Shown: one piece after another, positions 44,401-55,700 of the stretch
How the letters are laid out: every line of letters begins with the position of its first letter
Position numbering within the stretch: the first letter of the stretch is position 1
Assembly (NCBI GenBank): GCA_025024175.1
Contig: QCXZ01000053.1
Location: 9,052,001 to 9,116,000, forward strand
From: Rhyzopertha dominica
Taxonomy: Eukaryota > Arthropoda > Insecta > Coleoptera > Bostrichidae
Length of the DNA stretch: 64,000 bases
Direction: 5' to 3'
Position numbers and translations under genes: made by a program
Notes under the pieces: generated by a model
Told to the model about the DNA's origin: nothing
Seen by the model: only the letters and a program-made list of their open reading frames with translations
Database searches by the model: none

Positions 44401-46163
44401 CCAACTGCAGGTAGATCTATTTCGCTATCATTATAGCTCATCAGTGCAGTTTAGGTCTTAGTGTCGACAGCACGGCATAGAACTGGCTTTTCCTATATAC
44501 CAAAGGCTTGGTATGGTGTAAGTAGAAATTTAGATGGCAGTGCCATCTGTCAGCATTACGCTAACATGATGACAAAGCCACCTAGCTGCCTTAACTGGTA
44601 CTACAGGGTGTCTATATTTATGTAACTATTGCCAAGCTATAATATGCACGGCGATAGTGGTTAAACTTGCGGATCAATGTCATACCACAGCTCCGAAATG
44701 TGAGCGTTCTGTAACCTTAAAGTTAATTATCCCACAAAACACTAGAGAATATGTTGAAAATACACACTACCATAAGTTTTCTCATATTAAAATATATCAA
44801 ATGACAAATATACGTTACTTTTCTGGGAAGTGCAAATTGGTTTAATCAATAATTTCCATAAGCGCCCTGGATGCATGAATCATTTATAGAAACCTTGTAT
44901 AATACTTCCTAAAGGAAGTGACCTGTAGCCTAACAAGCTGGCACGCACCTGCATACATCAACTTGACAGCAGGCCCCCACGGTACCTTTTGCAAGCCTGC
45001 TGTCAAGTTCATGATGCAGGTACATGCCAACTTGTCAGGTCACTTCCTTTAGGAAGTAGTACCCGCTACGGCAGCTAGGTGGCTTTGTCATCATGTCAGT
45101 GTAATGCTGACAGATGGCCTTGCCATGTAAATTTCTACTTGCATCATACCAAGGGGGTGATTCAGAACGTACTCTTGGTTGTGACCCTTTAATTTAATCT
45201 TGCATCCCTAATCTGTTTTGATTAGGGAATGAATCGGCAGATTTAGTCCAATACAGAACCACAGAGCCACAAGCAGTCACTTATTATTATTGTCAAATAC
45301 AATATTGTGATCAGTTTCATGTTGTCGTTCAGCAATCATTAAAGGGATAAATGGACCTGATCTGATGCAGTTTTTGTGTTCCGTAAGATGGGTTTTAATT
45401 GATCTGCATGTGCAAACAATGCTGTAAATGCCTCTAGCAATTGTTTTTTTTTTGGAGCCCGAATATAGTTCGAATGAGCTGTTTTGTTTATTCTCTCTGT
45501 GACACCTTGAACGTAAGGTAGTAGTGAAGTCAACCAATAATTTGGGGATTCGAGAATTTGTTAGGATTTGGGGTACTGATCAGAACTGTCTTCCAACCCT
45601 CTTCGAAAATATCACCACTATTTTTGCAAACAATCCGAATTAACGAAATTTAAATGCAATGAAGTTGGTGTTAACAATATTTGTGTCGATCTACGACGGC
45701 GTGTATTTTTCCATATGTTAAAAAATTATATTTTATTGCACCAAAAATACTTATACCAGTACATGTATCCGCGTAAAAAAATGTGTTTTCAGGTCTACAA
45801 GCTACCTGTTTTTATTTCAAATTAAACACATCAACACTCCTGTCGCTAGGGTATTATGTACTACTCATACATTAAAATAAATTTTCTTACCAAGAAAAAC
45901 ACGTATTTTATCAATGCTAAGATAGCAATGGATAGTGGAGCCAAGTAAAAAATCATAACAGCCAAGTCAGGCCATCGTACCAACACGCAGTACGCAGAAT
46001 TAATCACACAATTTACCAAAAGAGTTAGGACAACCATCACTTTTTTCTTGTTCAGCGAATTCTGTCCCTGGGATCCAGGATAAATACTAACGAGCTTTGT
46101 CAAAATTCTAGTGGTTTTCCAGGTGTTTAACAACACATTTTTCAGTTCTAATACATCAATCAT
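35413..46163 (-). CDS. Odorant receptor, seven exons, intact
   Basis: Seven-TM ligand-gated channel subunit (insect OR family, works with Orco in olfactory neurons). Exons (minus): 46,163-45,891; 42,701-42,443; 42,386-42,155; 37,582-37,480; 37,421-37,317; 35,675-35,520; 35,469-35,413. Every junction is GT-AG and phases fit (0,1,2,0,0,0), giving 394 residues, the usual OR length. Landmarks: start MIDVLELKNV; TM1-2 around VMVVLTLLVN and LAVMIFYLAPLSIAILAL; ENWLPQL and YETTYLFQ before TM4; NAQFEILLVQFRNL; TM5 TEFLLSSVFLCLTAFQMF; TM6 MMVEIYFFCSVAQ; conserved SSEVADAVFESQW; TM7 IKFMLLMVMV; final exon ASYVTLLESVHNK. Introns 1, 3 and 5 are swollen by transposons. No frameshift or stop seen. Confidence 0.9.
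35930..37016. mobile_element. TIR element in OR intron 5
   Basis: GGGTCGTCCCGCACATTAAA (35,933) is inverted at 36,990-37,012 (TTTAATGTGGGACGACCC). The insert is about 1.08 kb between OR exons 5 and 6. A 121-residue plus-strand frame (36,693-37,055) starts at a non-ATG codon and has no family I recognise. N bases at 36,630-36,661. Confidence 0.6.
37070..37260. repeat. Dispersed repeat shared with 62,940-63,065
   Basis: Inverted relative to the second copy. Shared words: CGCTTAGCCACACGCGGTAA, AATGCATTAG, TTTCATAATA. It lies next to OR exon 5 here and downstream of the PH-domain exon 3 there. 37,185-37,245 is an extra insertion in this copy. Confidence 0.6.
37815..37905 (+). pseudogene. RTE-like RT motif A fragment
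   Basis: INFMDWKKASDKVRSQLVWE corresponds to the RT motif A region of RTE-type LINEs (D-x-x-K-A-F-D). Ends at a stop; very short. Confidence 0.5.
38010..38800 (-). pseudogene. Gypsy integrase-region fragment
   Basis: Minus strand. 38,787-38,575 is open (QPMSEYRKAQLEDDIDIIRV, LRWKEENTQRSGWEEV), which is the linker before integrase in a common animal gypsy lineage. Further down RISDVVFRIHRSPNIKMKVS resembles the integrase C-terminal (YRI..SP..K.KVVH.DRL). The DDE core between them is mostly deleted. Lies in OR intron 3. Confidence 0.6.
39300..39510 (+). pseudogene. LINE C-terminal fragment
   Basis: GERQGKQGSPRNIWIDAIEQ (39,417-39,475) matches the GKRxxGRPxxxWxDxxxxD tail of RTE-like elements. 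Surrounding frames are full of stops. Confidence 0.5.
40540..41985 (-). pseudogene. Jockey-group LINE in OR intron 3
   Basis: RT in three frames. IYKDLTKAFDRVHHYILL (motif A), GVIQGSNLDPLLFI (motif B), YMYADDLKI (intact catalytic Asp pair). The C-terminal domain with LIRSRLEYGPFVW ends FDAEFL at 40,742. The 3' UTR runs into AATAATAATAAAG (minus-strand tail) near 40,555. 5'-truncated within RT; frame breaks near 41,390 and 41,650. Orientation is the same as the host gene. Confidence 0.8.
42770..44095 (+). mobile_element. mariner element, nearly intact, in OR intron 1
   Basis: 1.3 kb element with about 32-bp perfect terminal repeats, CGAGGCATGTTTTTTAAGTA inward, at 42,772 and 44,093, flanked by TA on both sides. 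It sits 70 bp upstream of the OR exon 2 acceptor in OR-antisense orientation. Confidence 0.88.
42934..44003 (+). pseudogene. mariner transposase, single frameshift
   Basis: Cut-and-paste transposase of the DD34D type. N-terminal HTH (SPADCEVRAVIRFLSAKGVK, GMVRKWVRAFKDGR). Catalytic motifs TGDETWVAY, HDNARPH, and YSPDLAPSDYHLF with 34 residues between the second and third Asp. 42,934-43,509 and 43,434-44,003 overlap in different frames. The break is near 43,480 (SMEWR followed by SSSPKKVKFKQ), consistent with a 1- or 2-base indel. Length is otherwise the family's usual 340-345 residues. WVPKILTDLHK stands for the usual WVPH.L motif, with a His to Lys change. Confidence 0.88.
44505..45160. repeat. 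Compound foldback element in OR intron 1
   Basis: Outer arms: 44,508-44,608 (GGCAGTGCCATCTGTCAGC, ATGACAAAGCCACCTAGCTG) and inverted 45,055-45,158. Inner arms: CCTAAAGGAAGTGACCTG at 44,909 and its reverse complement ending at 45,056, meeting at CTTGACAGCAGG/CCTGCTGTCAAG. Between outer and inner left arms lies the exon-like repeat also found at 52 and 58 kb. Confidence 0.7.
44600..44905 (+). repeat. Exon-like dispersed repeat, copy 1
   Basis: Matches 52,080-52,390 (inverted) and 58,200-58,480. Translated it reads CHTTAPKCE, SVTLKLIIPQNTREYVENTH, FSHIKIYQ. It ends at CGCCCTGGATGCATGAATCA, which is common to all copies. No family recognised. Confidence 0.55.
45277..45540 (-). pseudogene. Penelope-like linker/GIY-YIG remnant
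   Basis: Two overlapping minus frames. LLPYVQGVTERINK corresponds to the LPYVQGLSEKLKR of the other PLEs. A degraded GIYSIVCTC and HLTEHKNCIRSG follow. The YIG half is lost. Confidence 0.55.
45541..45890. other. OR intron 1 flank
   Basis: No additional feature seen between the PLE remnant and the OR exon 1 donor (G|GTAAGA at 45,890). Confidence 0.4.
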
Positions 46164-47207
46164 GGTGATGAGCAGCTAACTAAATGACGTAAACTGCTAG
46201 AAACGACTATCAAAAGCATAAAAATTGTTACGCACGTGCCATCTAAAATTATAAAGCACAATAATGTTCGTACGTGCTTAGTAATCGAATAGTGATCCAT
46301 TCTAGACCGATGTGTCTAATCATAAGGCATTACGATCCCTTTGATCGCCATTATTATTAAAATTCAGTGGCATATCTTCTTAATACAAATTTCCGACAGG
46401 TATAGCAAGAACTAATTAGCAAAAGCTTAAAGTATGCAACCCCAGTACAACGAATGTTTCCAAAGTTTTCAGAAAATTTCAAAATAATCGGTAATTGGAC
46501 CAAGCGGCGTGTAATAAAGTTGTGGTAAGAAATGAAATGTCACAATTAACTCATTTTAATGTTTACAGTAGTTTTTTTTAATTCAGTTTTAATACTATTT
46601 GTTTCACAAAAAGAAGAAATTGGCATTCGCTTAAGCGATTAACACAGGGGTGTGATTATGGAGCAACATAACAGGTATATTACAAAGCACTTTTTCTAGA
46701 AGACACGATTTGAATTTAAGGCTTGGCGATATTTCAAACTCATATTCTATTACACTTTTTGGGACTTCGCGAAGCTTATACAATATTTTTGCAAGGTCTA
46801 TGTTACGATAGAGATTACTTCTAGAGATAAAGTTAACATGCAAGTGCAAATTGCAATGCACCACTGGAACAACAACTTAATGATTCTAGAAAAGTTTAAA
46901 CAAATATTAAAATACTATATTATACACCAAGATGGCAAAGTCTATAAAGTCTATAAAGAATAAAGTTTTCCCCACCGTGGTTTATATACTATTTTTCCAC
47001 TACTAGCCAAATTTAAGGCAAAATATAAAAATAAAAAATTTTCTTGTTAAAATCGAGTAGCACAGGAATGCAAGTTCGCCTTTCCATTAGGAAAATAAAA
47101 AATCATGTAGTCTGATGCAGATTGACATTTCCACTAATAAAACTTATTTTCACACAACGTTTATAATTATCGTGTTTGGGTGTTTTTTTTAATATGTATA
47201 TGTTAGA
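46164..47207. other. Upstream region of the OR gene
   Basis: Presumably holds the OR promoter, but I see no convincing TATA or initiator. A 77-residue minus frame at 46,631-46,864 has no recognisable family. Confidence 0.35.
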
Positions 47208-47499
47208 AATTAATTGTACACCGCCTGAAGTGCAGGAAGCTACAGACCAGTTAAACGAAGAACTCCTGCCCCAAAAATCTAAAGCGTGTATTTGAAAACT
47301 AACGAACTTTTAATCATTGGTGCGTAAGTAAAGGCGCTGCTGGAATTAGTGAAAGCGTACTTCTAGCGTATTTCAATGAATACGCGAATGATAAGAAGGC
47401 ATCTACTTTATGGGCGCACTATTCCATGCTGAAAGCCACTATTAAGCTGGAAGAAAAGATTGACATTTCGACATTTTTAAAATTAATCGGTATCTAAAA
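47208..47499 (+). pseudogene. Tyrosine-recombinase-like N-terminal (core-binding) remnant
   Basis: Two frames: EINCTPPEVQEATDQLNEEL, LLPQKSKA, then after a frameshift FNHWCVSKGAAGISESVLLA, YFNEYANDK and STLWAHYSMLKATIKLEEKI. The order (LLPxKSKxxYxxxYxxFxxWC, then LLAYFxE, then SxLWxxYSMLKATL) is that of the helical core-binding domain found in Crypton-like/phage-integrase-type insect proteins. No catalytic Arg-His-Arg-Tyr domain follows. Identification is from pattern memory. Confidence 0.5.
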
Positions 47500-48466
47500 A
47501 GACGAAATAAGAATTATATTGATTTTGCAAATTTTTATTTTTTTTTCGTTTTAGTATGTGATTAGTAGTATAACTGCGAGTATTATTCGCCCTTATAAAT
47601 TTTCGATGCAGCAAATTGTTTAGAAGATATTAGCAAAAAAGCGTCACTTAAAGAAACGGTTTTTCCTAAATATCTCCGAAAATATTCAATATATTCAAAA
47701 AATCAAAAAACCATCAGATAGGAAATAAAATTTCTCAAAAAAAAGTGCCAGAAAATTTATCCAAAATTTTGACATTTTCCAAATATTTCCAAAAAACTTA
47801 TTTTGGACCCTGCTCGTACGAAATCAAATTTCAGATCGGNAAGCACTCTTGCAATTATTTTGCTAAGTTAATAATTTTCGAGTTATTTGGAAAAACCCAT
47901 TTTAAAAATTTATCTATTTTTGCTAATACCACGAGGAGCGTTTGTCTTAGAAAAAAAATTCTCAAAACCTGATTACTAATCATATAGTATAAGAAATAAA
48001 AACGTAAATGTCATTTTGACAATTGGATGTGGAAGAATTGATTCAATTTACAGCGGTTTTTATCCTGTTAGGTAATTTCAAGCAGACAATCTCCTGGGTA
48101 TACAAAATTACGTTGCACAAGTTTTTGTTAAACAACTGTTGCTGGATTCTAAAACCATTTGAATATGTTTATTATTAACTTAGGTTAATAATAGAAAAAA
48201 ATTATTAACCACTACTAGAGAAATTCAGCTTCTCAGTTGGCTAGGAGACGCAATAAATTGTCAACTTCATAGCTAGTGGGAAAAAAATGTTGCAGGTAAC
48301 TTAAATTTGAAAGTGTATTATTATTGAGCATTAAATTTATTAAGAACAAACACAGAAAACATATTTTCATTTAGCAGTCGATTCAATAAATGTCTATAAA
48401 ATGGCTCCTACCTATATGTTTAGTGTTTTAGCGTATTTGACCCTTTCCCTGTTTACTTGACTCGCC

Positions 48467-48474
48467 GGATATAA
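48467..48474 (+). promoter_or_regulatory. Candidate TATA box
   Basis: ATATAAAA about 30 bp before a GC-richer block (48,500-48,735) in AT-rich DNA. No matched initiator confirmed. Confidence 0.3.
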
Positions 48475-48499
48475 AAACAAACTCTGTCAAGCTTGCTCC

Positions 48500-48733
48500 A
48501 ACGACAATAGATTCTGGTTGCACCAGAAGACGGAAACGTATTTCCTGTTGCCACCTCTCCCGACCTCACCCCGGACCATTTTTCCACGCGCTGGTGACCA
48601 CTACATACGTAGCTATGAAACGGTGAACAACCAGTGCAAAAGTCCGATTGAGCAATGCTGTTGCGGTGTTGGTGTATGGAAATCTGACGGCGAAGAAGGT
48701 TGCCGCCAAAGGAAGTTACTGGAATTCGAAGGT
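48500..48733 (+). other. Candidate exon of an unidentified plus-strand gene
   Basis: A GC-richer, stop-free stretch ending at a good donor (GAATTCGAAG|GTAAGATAAA at 48,732). The longest frame, without ATG, includes NNQCKSPIEQCCCGVGVWKS. ATGs in other frames stop quickly, so this may equally be a 5' UTR exon. Downstream exons not found. Confidence 0.25.
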
Positions 48734-48769
48734 AAGATAAATCAGAGATTACAAGGATTCGAATAACCG

Positions 48770-51700
48770 CAGTGTAGTGAAAAGTCGTTATTTATCTGTT
48801 TTTTACAACAAATAAAACAAAGCTTGCATTGTTTTGATTGAAATCTAAATTTGCATGGCTCCACTTTCCAGCAACGTATGAGTAAAATGATCACATCGAG
48901 ATAAATATTGCGATTATCATCAAACACAACATTAGTGTTCGTTTGATAACGCATAGAATGTGGGTTCTAGAAATTTTGGCACATCGCCGTTGCTTGTATC
49001 ACTTTTCCACCATATATTTCTTACATTTGTACCAGATATTAGTATACAGATATATAATATACAAAAATTTTATCACTTATACGAATTTTATTAACAAAAC
49101 AGTCTTCCATCAAAGTATTTTCATCATTCATATCAAAGTTTTTGTTTATTTGAGTTTATGTTTTTATGTAATTTGGGATAATTTCCCTCGTTCAGCTTTG
49201 GATCTGAAAAGTAAAACATAAATTCAACAATTTCACGTAAAATAATGCTTTCCATATTTTTTTCGTTTATTATAGATTCACAACGACTAATCTGTTAGGT
49301 ACAAAACGAATCAAACATGTTTTTTATAGCTCTGACGATCGTTTGGATGCCCATTTTCAAAGAGCATCATAACTATACTTAACTTTTGATTATACTTATT
49401 CTTAGGTACACGTAAAATTTAGTTTCAAAGTTGAATTTATAATTTCTGTAATACCAACGCCATATTGGACATGGTATGGAAACTTCATTTTAATTTTTAA
49501 ATGCTCCAGAAAGGTTTAGTTTTTGACATTTTCTTTCACAGAGTAAGATTCTAACGTGTTGAACTTTTTGGATTTATGCTCGCAACATGTTCCTTAATCC
49601 TGTTTCAATAGTTTTTTTGTAATATGCTATCTATTTTAATTCACAAATAGAGCTTTTATTTAACGCATTTATTAGTATACTTGTTTACTTCAGCCACGTT
49701 AATTCCCACTCTGCTGTGCTTTTCTGTTCGCTTTTACTTATGCTAATATTGGACAGCATATTTTTATTCTTGCTTTATATTGTTTTTAAGTATCCCATCT
49801 ATAACTTCTGTGCTGTATCCATTATTAAAAGATAATTAATTTGATGCTGCCGAGATTATTATATCGAACTCCAAAATATAATAATATAATATAAATATCA
49901 AATGATCTAGTACAAAACATTCTTCATAATTTGCAGTATTTCTTCAAAATGTCACATGAAAATCTCAATCAAAACTGGAAACGAATGTTACCCCATTAGC
50001 AATCCGTCGTCCTGTTCGTAGAAAACGACATCATATTAGAATAACTTTGATTTATGCACATTTACACAATTGTCTTTCTGTTTGATAAGAACGAGAGGAA
50101 ATTATTTCTTTTGTTTTTGAGAATTTTTGAATGCGCATTTAGTGGGAAGGAAGTAAATAGATTAGAGACATCAAAAGAGACAAGAAGATCATTGTTCTTG
50201 TTATTGATTCTTTTAACCTATTCACGAAACTTTAAGCTAGCATTTAATTGATCGCGTTAGCAAACCTGCTTTAATTTATACGAGTATACGACAAAGAAAT
50301 AAATGGTCTCAAATTTTACATTTTTGTGAATTTGTGATTGTTGTATTGTGGCTCGTTTGTTCATTATTCTTAATTCCTCCTTTTGCTCAAGTGTTTTGAA
50401 GGTTTTAAAATATTAATATCTTTCTGATGAGATCAATTAAATTATTCAGTTTAGTCTTATCATTCTAAATAGTCAGAGAATAATCTGCACATTTGAGATT
50501 TTTTTTTCATTATTATAAGTTACTTTGTCTAAGGCTAATTCTGCAATTATACCTAACTTTTTTTAAGTGATAGTAAATGTGGGTTATGATTGAAGTCTTT
50601 ATGATCATTGACTTTAACTTTACACTGAGTTTATTTTTATCTGTTTTTTAGCGACATGTTATTTATGAACTACAATTGAAGCTTAACCATTTTGCAGTTT
50701 TTTTACATAATTCTATATAGATTGATTTTAAATGATCACTCAGATTTTGTTGGTGTATGTATGTACGTTTAAAATCGATCCAAAGAATTGTTGTTTCCTT
50801 TATGATCACGAAAGCATTCAACTTATGCGATATTTTTAATGTCAATGTTCACCCATGTTGTTACTTACAAGTTATTCAACATCTATGATTTGTTCAGCTT
50901 CATATACATACATTTAGACATTTAACTGTTTTACTTTCTTTGGCAAGCTTCATTTAATACTGATAATAATAATAAATGCCTTCAATTGAGAAAGCGAAGG
51001 TAAAAATAAACTAAAAATAATTATAATAATACAAATATAATTAAACATTCTAATTTGTAGAATAAAAGAAAGATAATTGCAAAATGATCAAAATAAAATG
51101 ATAATTAGATGCAGTGTCGCATAAAGTCAAGACAAAATACAAATAAGCAAAAGGACAATTATAAAAAATTATTTTTTGAAAGAGTGTGTGAAAATAAGGC
51201 CTTCCCAGGCCGCAAACATGACATAAATTGGCATTGTGCAGAAATCAGCTGTTTCTTCTGAACAAAGGAAACCTTGAAAGTTAAACTTGAAATGAACCTG
51301 CAATGAGATATTAGAAAGAAAAATGAACTTTTAACAAATTTAGCTCTTTAAATTTCTTTTTAATTCTTAAGTTAGCAAGGTTTGCATAAATAACGTTTAA
51401 ATGCTTTAGGGATAGTAAAATAGAAAAAAAAATAGTAAATTTGTCTCAACCGTTCACTGGAATAAGTATTTTTTCAGTAGCTATCTTCGCTCTTCAGGGG
51501 GCTGCAGATCCTTTTCGTAAAATAATAAAACCATGCCAAAATCGACCCCGAGATTTTTAGACCCACTTCAGAGACACTGTAAACTTATGGACGCTTGGAA
51601 TAATTCCAGCATAATGAAATACAGTATGTTTGATTTACTCTTAAAACGAGAGTTTCTAGCATTTTAACATTAATGTATTATTAGTTTTGCTCTGTTTGTT

Positions 51701-52015
51701 GCGCGTCTGCACACAGCGAAGAATTAGATTCTTGCCTCGAATGCATTACATTTCGTGATTCTGGAATCTTAAATCATAGTGTGTACTGGTTATGTTAGTC
51801 CCACAATGCGGACAGTTATGGCTACGATAAGATACGTGAACGTTTTTGATAGCTGTACATCCGTTGATAAAAACTGCGGCCAGAACAAAATAACTGCGTA
51901 TATAATGCAATATGTACTTGTTAAAGCATATTACCTACCCGTCTAACATGATTTTTAATGAAACAAGGCAATTAAAAATATAAAATATACATAAATAAAT
52001 GTCACAATAAAGTTT
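48770..52015. other. AT-rich DNA without recognised features
   Basis: Only short frames with no family match. A poly-pyrimidine/AT composition and no element boundaries that I can pair. Confidence 0.4.
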
Positions 52016-52590
52016 ATTTCTCACTTTTACACAAACGCTTGTTGAGAAAACCAATTTTGTAAGATTTATTTAAATTTCTACTCATTAATACAGGGTTTCT
52101 ATAATGATTCATGCATCCAGGGCGCTTATGGAAATTATCGATTAAATCAGTTTGCCGCCTCTCAGTAGCTGAACACAACAATTGCTTTTGGGCATACTTG
52201 TCATCTGTCGATTGTGGAATTATTTGATATATTTTAATATAAGAAAACGCTTGGGAGTTTGTATGTTCAACATATTCTGTAGAGTTTTCTGCAATAATCA
52301 ACTTTAAGGTTACAGCACATTCACATTTCGGAGTTATGGGGTGACACGGTTTTGCATAACTTTTATTAGGTTTTGTATCGTATTTGTGAGGCTGTGGCTA
52401 CAGTAAGCTTGTTAAATAATTGTACTGTGATGGACTGAAAGATGTTTTTAGCCTGCTGAAATGGTAAAATTCGCAATGTGCGGTAGTAACGTTAGCTGCA
52501 CTACACAAAGCCTCCACGGTGCAAGGGTGTAGACTGTAGAGGTTACCACAAGCTTACTATACCAATAATTATTGTTATTTCTTAGTCGAA
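52016..52590 (-). repeat. Exon-like dispersed repeat, copy 2
   Basis: Reverse-complement partner of 57,985-58,480. Minus frame from about 52,345: PCHPITPKCECAVTLKLII, EYVEHTNSQAFSYIKIYQ, ERRQTDLIDNFHKRPGCMNH. The best-preserved coding version of the three. Upstream (minus) it shares the TCTACAGTCTACACCCTT block with copy 3. Confidence 0.6.
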
Positions 52591-53605
52591 GAAGCGACAA
52601 ACTACCTAATAGACCAAATAGTCCAAATAACAGACCTCGCTACTACTACTGTAACTCAATACACAGGTAGAAGACATGCATGGGTAACACAGGGACTTTT
52701 GAAAGCTATAAGAACAAAGCAGGACCTGTTTAGGAAATCAAGGCAAGCACCAGACTCAACAGATCTGAGAGATAAATATAAAAAATATCGAAACATCTTA
52801 ACGGGATTAATCAGAAGGGCCAAGCAACAATTCATACAGGAAAAAATCAAGGATGCGAAAAACTCAAGTGGAACATGGAAAACCATTAAGCAATTAAATG
52901 GAGACCATAATCGATTCAGACAGGTAACTGAATTACAAAGAAGGATGGTACCTCAGCTAAAGACCTTCAAGAAATAGCTAATGTAATGAACAACTATTTC
53001 TGCAACGTGGGTGAATCTCTTGCACACGAAATCAAAGCACCTTCCAACTATAAAGAAAGCAAGCGATCAGTTATGCAAGAATCGATATTTTTATATCCAA
53101 CTAACAAAGAAGAAGTGCTCCGATCCATGAACAATTTGCGAAAGAATTCGGCACCAGGACTCGATGGAATAACAACAGTAAATCTCAAACTCATTTCGCA
53201 AATCATTGCAGAAGCAGTTGTAATAGTCACAAATAAAATTCTTGTAAGTGGACTTTTTCCAAAGGTTCTAAAGGTGGTGGTGATTGTTCCAATATACAAT
53301 TGCGAGGGAGACGAGACTAGACCAGAGTACTATATNCCAATATCGCTTGTATCTAACATGACTAAAGTGATTGAAAAAATTNTCAAAACTAGATTAGTCA
53401 TGTTTTTAGAAAAACACAAGGTGCTATCTGAATTTCAGTTTGGATTCAGAGCCGGAAAATCAAGACAGGATGCCATGACTCAAATAATAACTGAAATTCA
53501 GCTTGCTCTGGACTGCAATGAAGTGGCTTTGGGTGTCTTTATTGATCTTGCGAAAGCATTTGACACTGTGAATCATCGAGTTTTGTAGGATGTGTTGTTT
53601 GAAAG
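52591..53605 (+). pseudogene. LINE endonuclease-RT linker and RT fragment (Jockey group)
   Basis: Linker with VTQYTGRRHAWVTQGLLKAI and KQQFIQEKIKDAKNSSGTWK, frameshift near 52,950, then NNYFCNVGESLAHEI, LRKNSAPGLDGITT (RT motif 0/1), FRAGKSRQDAMTQII, and motif A FIDLAKAFDTVNHRVL. It stops at a TAG in place of the next codon at 53,586 and is truncated before motifs B and C. Two N codons. Jockey/CR1-group features. Confidence 0.75.
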
Positions 53606-53610
53606 TGGTA

Positions 53611-53635
53611 TAATAATACTAATAATAATAATAGC

Positions 53636-53666
<31 letters not shown>
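53611..53666. repeat. (AAT)n microsatellite at a LINE tail-to-tail junction
   Basis: Runs of AAT between the plus LINE fragment and the 3' end of the minus LINE. It is the natural (ATT)n tail of the minus element. Confidence 0.75.
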
Positions 53667-53667
<1 letters not shown>

Positions 53668-55700
53668 GACTTTATTGACTCAGTGTATGCTGCAGTACAG
53701 TAGGAGTATAAAACATAATATATATAACAAAAAAATATACAACTCAGGTTACTAGTTACACTGCAGTGGCGGTCAAACGGCGAAGTTCACAATCCATCAG
53801 GGCGCCCCGATAGGTTACTGTTCCTCCACTTAGCCGCAGAATAAAGGTAATTAATCAAATCAAAGTGCAAGATCTAACGAACTAAATACGAAATGCATTA
53901 GCATCTATGGTATGTCAAAGTAGCGCTTTACGGATAGTAAACTTGAAGCTAGAGTAAGTCAATTTTTTTATGTAGTAAGGTATAGAATTATATATGTTGC
54001 TAATGTTGTACGAGTATCCTCTTTCAAACAATTCAGAATTATGACGATGTATTGTTAATTCATCTTTTTTCCGTACATTAATATTATCAAGGTCTGTTCT
54101 ATACCTTATTTTATTATAAAGATATGGAGGTGATTTGTTTACTAATATTTTATAGAACTGACAAGCAGCACGAAGGTATCTTCTATTTTTCATACTCAAC
54201 CAAGAAATAGAATTACGATCTTGTGTGACATGTGCATTTTTCTTGAGGCCAAAAATAAGCCTTAAACAAGAATTTTGAACTACTTGAATTTTATTAGTTC
54301 TTTTAAAGTCTAAACAAGATCCACATACTATTGCTGCAAAGTTAAAATTTGAGAGAACTAGTACCTCGCTGAGAATAATTTTAGTTTTTATATTTATAAA
54401 TTTTTTAATGCTAAATATTTTCCAGAGATTCACATAGGACTTCCGAATGCATTCGTCAATGTGTTCACAAAATCTTAATCTAAAATCCATAATTAAACCC
54501 AAATTTCTAACAGATTCAACAAAATCAATACGCTGGTCATTGATAGTCAATACAATTTCATTACATATTTGCTGTCTAGTAGCCACATCAGACGTCTTTC
54601 CAAATAATGCGGCTTTAGTTTTCGTTGAATTAATTAGCAATGAATGATCTGAAGCTGCAGAACAAAAAAGTTTTAGATCAGAATTTATTCTTCTAACCGC
54701 TACATCAAGATCACGAAGTTCAAACGCATAGTATAACTGCGTATCATTTGCATAGCAGTGATAGCTACAAAAGTGAATATACTTTAATAAAACAGATGAG
54801 TAAACAGAAAACGGCAAAGGCCCCAAAATTGAACCCTGGGGAACACTACTAATCACGAGACTCCATCCAGACACTCTTTGCCCAATCTGAGTACATTGAT
54901 ACCTGTTAGTAAAATAGCTCTCAAACAATTTTAACGCATCCCTTCCAATGCCGACATAGTGTAAAATTGATAGCAATAATCTGTGATGCAATGTGTCAAA
55001 CGCCTTTGAAAAGTCGAGTAAGACCACTATACGCAGGTTACACTCATCCAAAGCTGATATAATAATATCACCTACAATTTTAAGAAGAGCCGTCTCACAA
55101 CTGTGTCCTTTGCGAAATCCAGATTGAAGGTCTGGATCTGGTCAAATGATTTCTAAGCTGCTCGGCTAAAACCTTTTCGAGTACTTTNGAAAGAACTGGC
55201 AAAATACTAATAGGCCTGAGCCTGACCTCTTTCTTCTCTTTTGGAGTGGGCACTTTAGGTAATGGTCCGACCTTAGATTGCTTCTAGGCATCCGGAAATG
55301 TGCAACTACCTATACTGGTATTAATTATGTGAGTAATTATTGGAAGTGTAGTTTTTAATATATTTAGCGATATTCCATCAATTACAGCAGCGTTACTTTT
55401 AAGACTGTTAATGAAGGTGAACACTCTATTCTCTGTAACAAATTGGAAATCAAAGATCTCATTCACTGTATCCAGCCGTTTACTATTATAGTTTTCGAAA
55501 AGAATCTTGTCTGGAACAAAGTTTACATTAGCATTTTGCAAGAAGAAGGTATTTAAATCGTTAATATTAAATTCACCCAAAACTGAATCTGTGTTTTCAG
55601 ATGCTTTGAATTTAACACCAAGTTTTTGTAATTCTCTAAAAATACTATGTTTATTATTTCTACTGGAGATTTGATGTTCTAAATACGCGGTAATGGCCAT
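53667..55700 (-). pseudogene. Jockey-group LINE ORF2, minus strand
   Basis: Minus strand: 55,700-55,284 (linker, FTFINSLKSNAAVIDGISLN) ends at a stop; a frame-broken bridge has KVPTPKEKKEVRLRPISILP; then 55,051-53,915 is open with motif A VLLDFSKAFDTLHHRLLL, motif B SSVPQGSILGPLPF, motif C YHCYANDTQLY (Asp-Asp changed to Asn-Asp). The C-terminal part ends FTIRKALL. The 3' UTR runs to the AAT tail. Catalytic change, one stop and one frameshift. Confidence 0.82.

Noticed and set aside
46631..46864. 77-residue minus-strand frame upstream of the OR gene
   Set aside because: No homology, no splice or promoter context, AT-rich codon use.
50054..50251. 65-residue frame ending in a hydrophobic stretch
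   Set aside because: No family match, no start context, and isolated in repeat-free AT-rich DNA.
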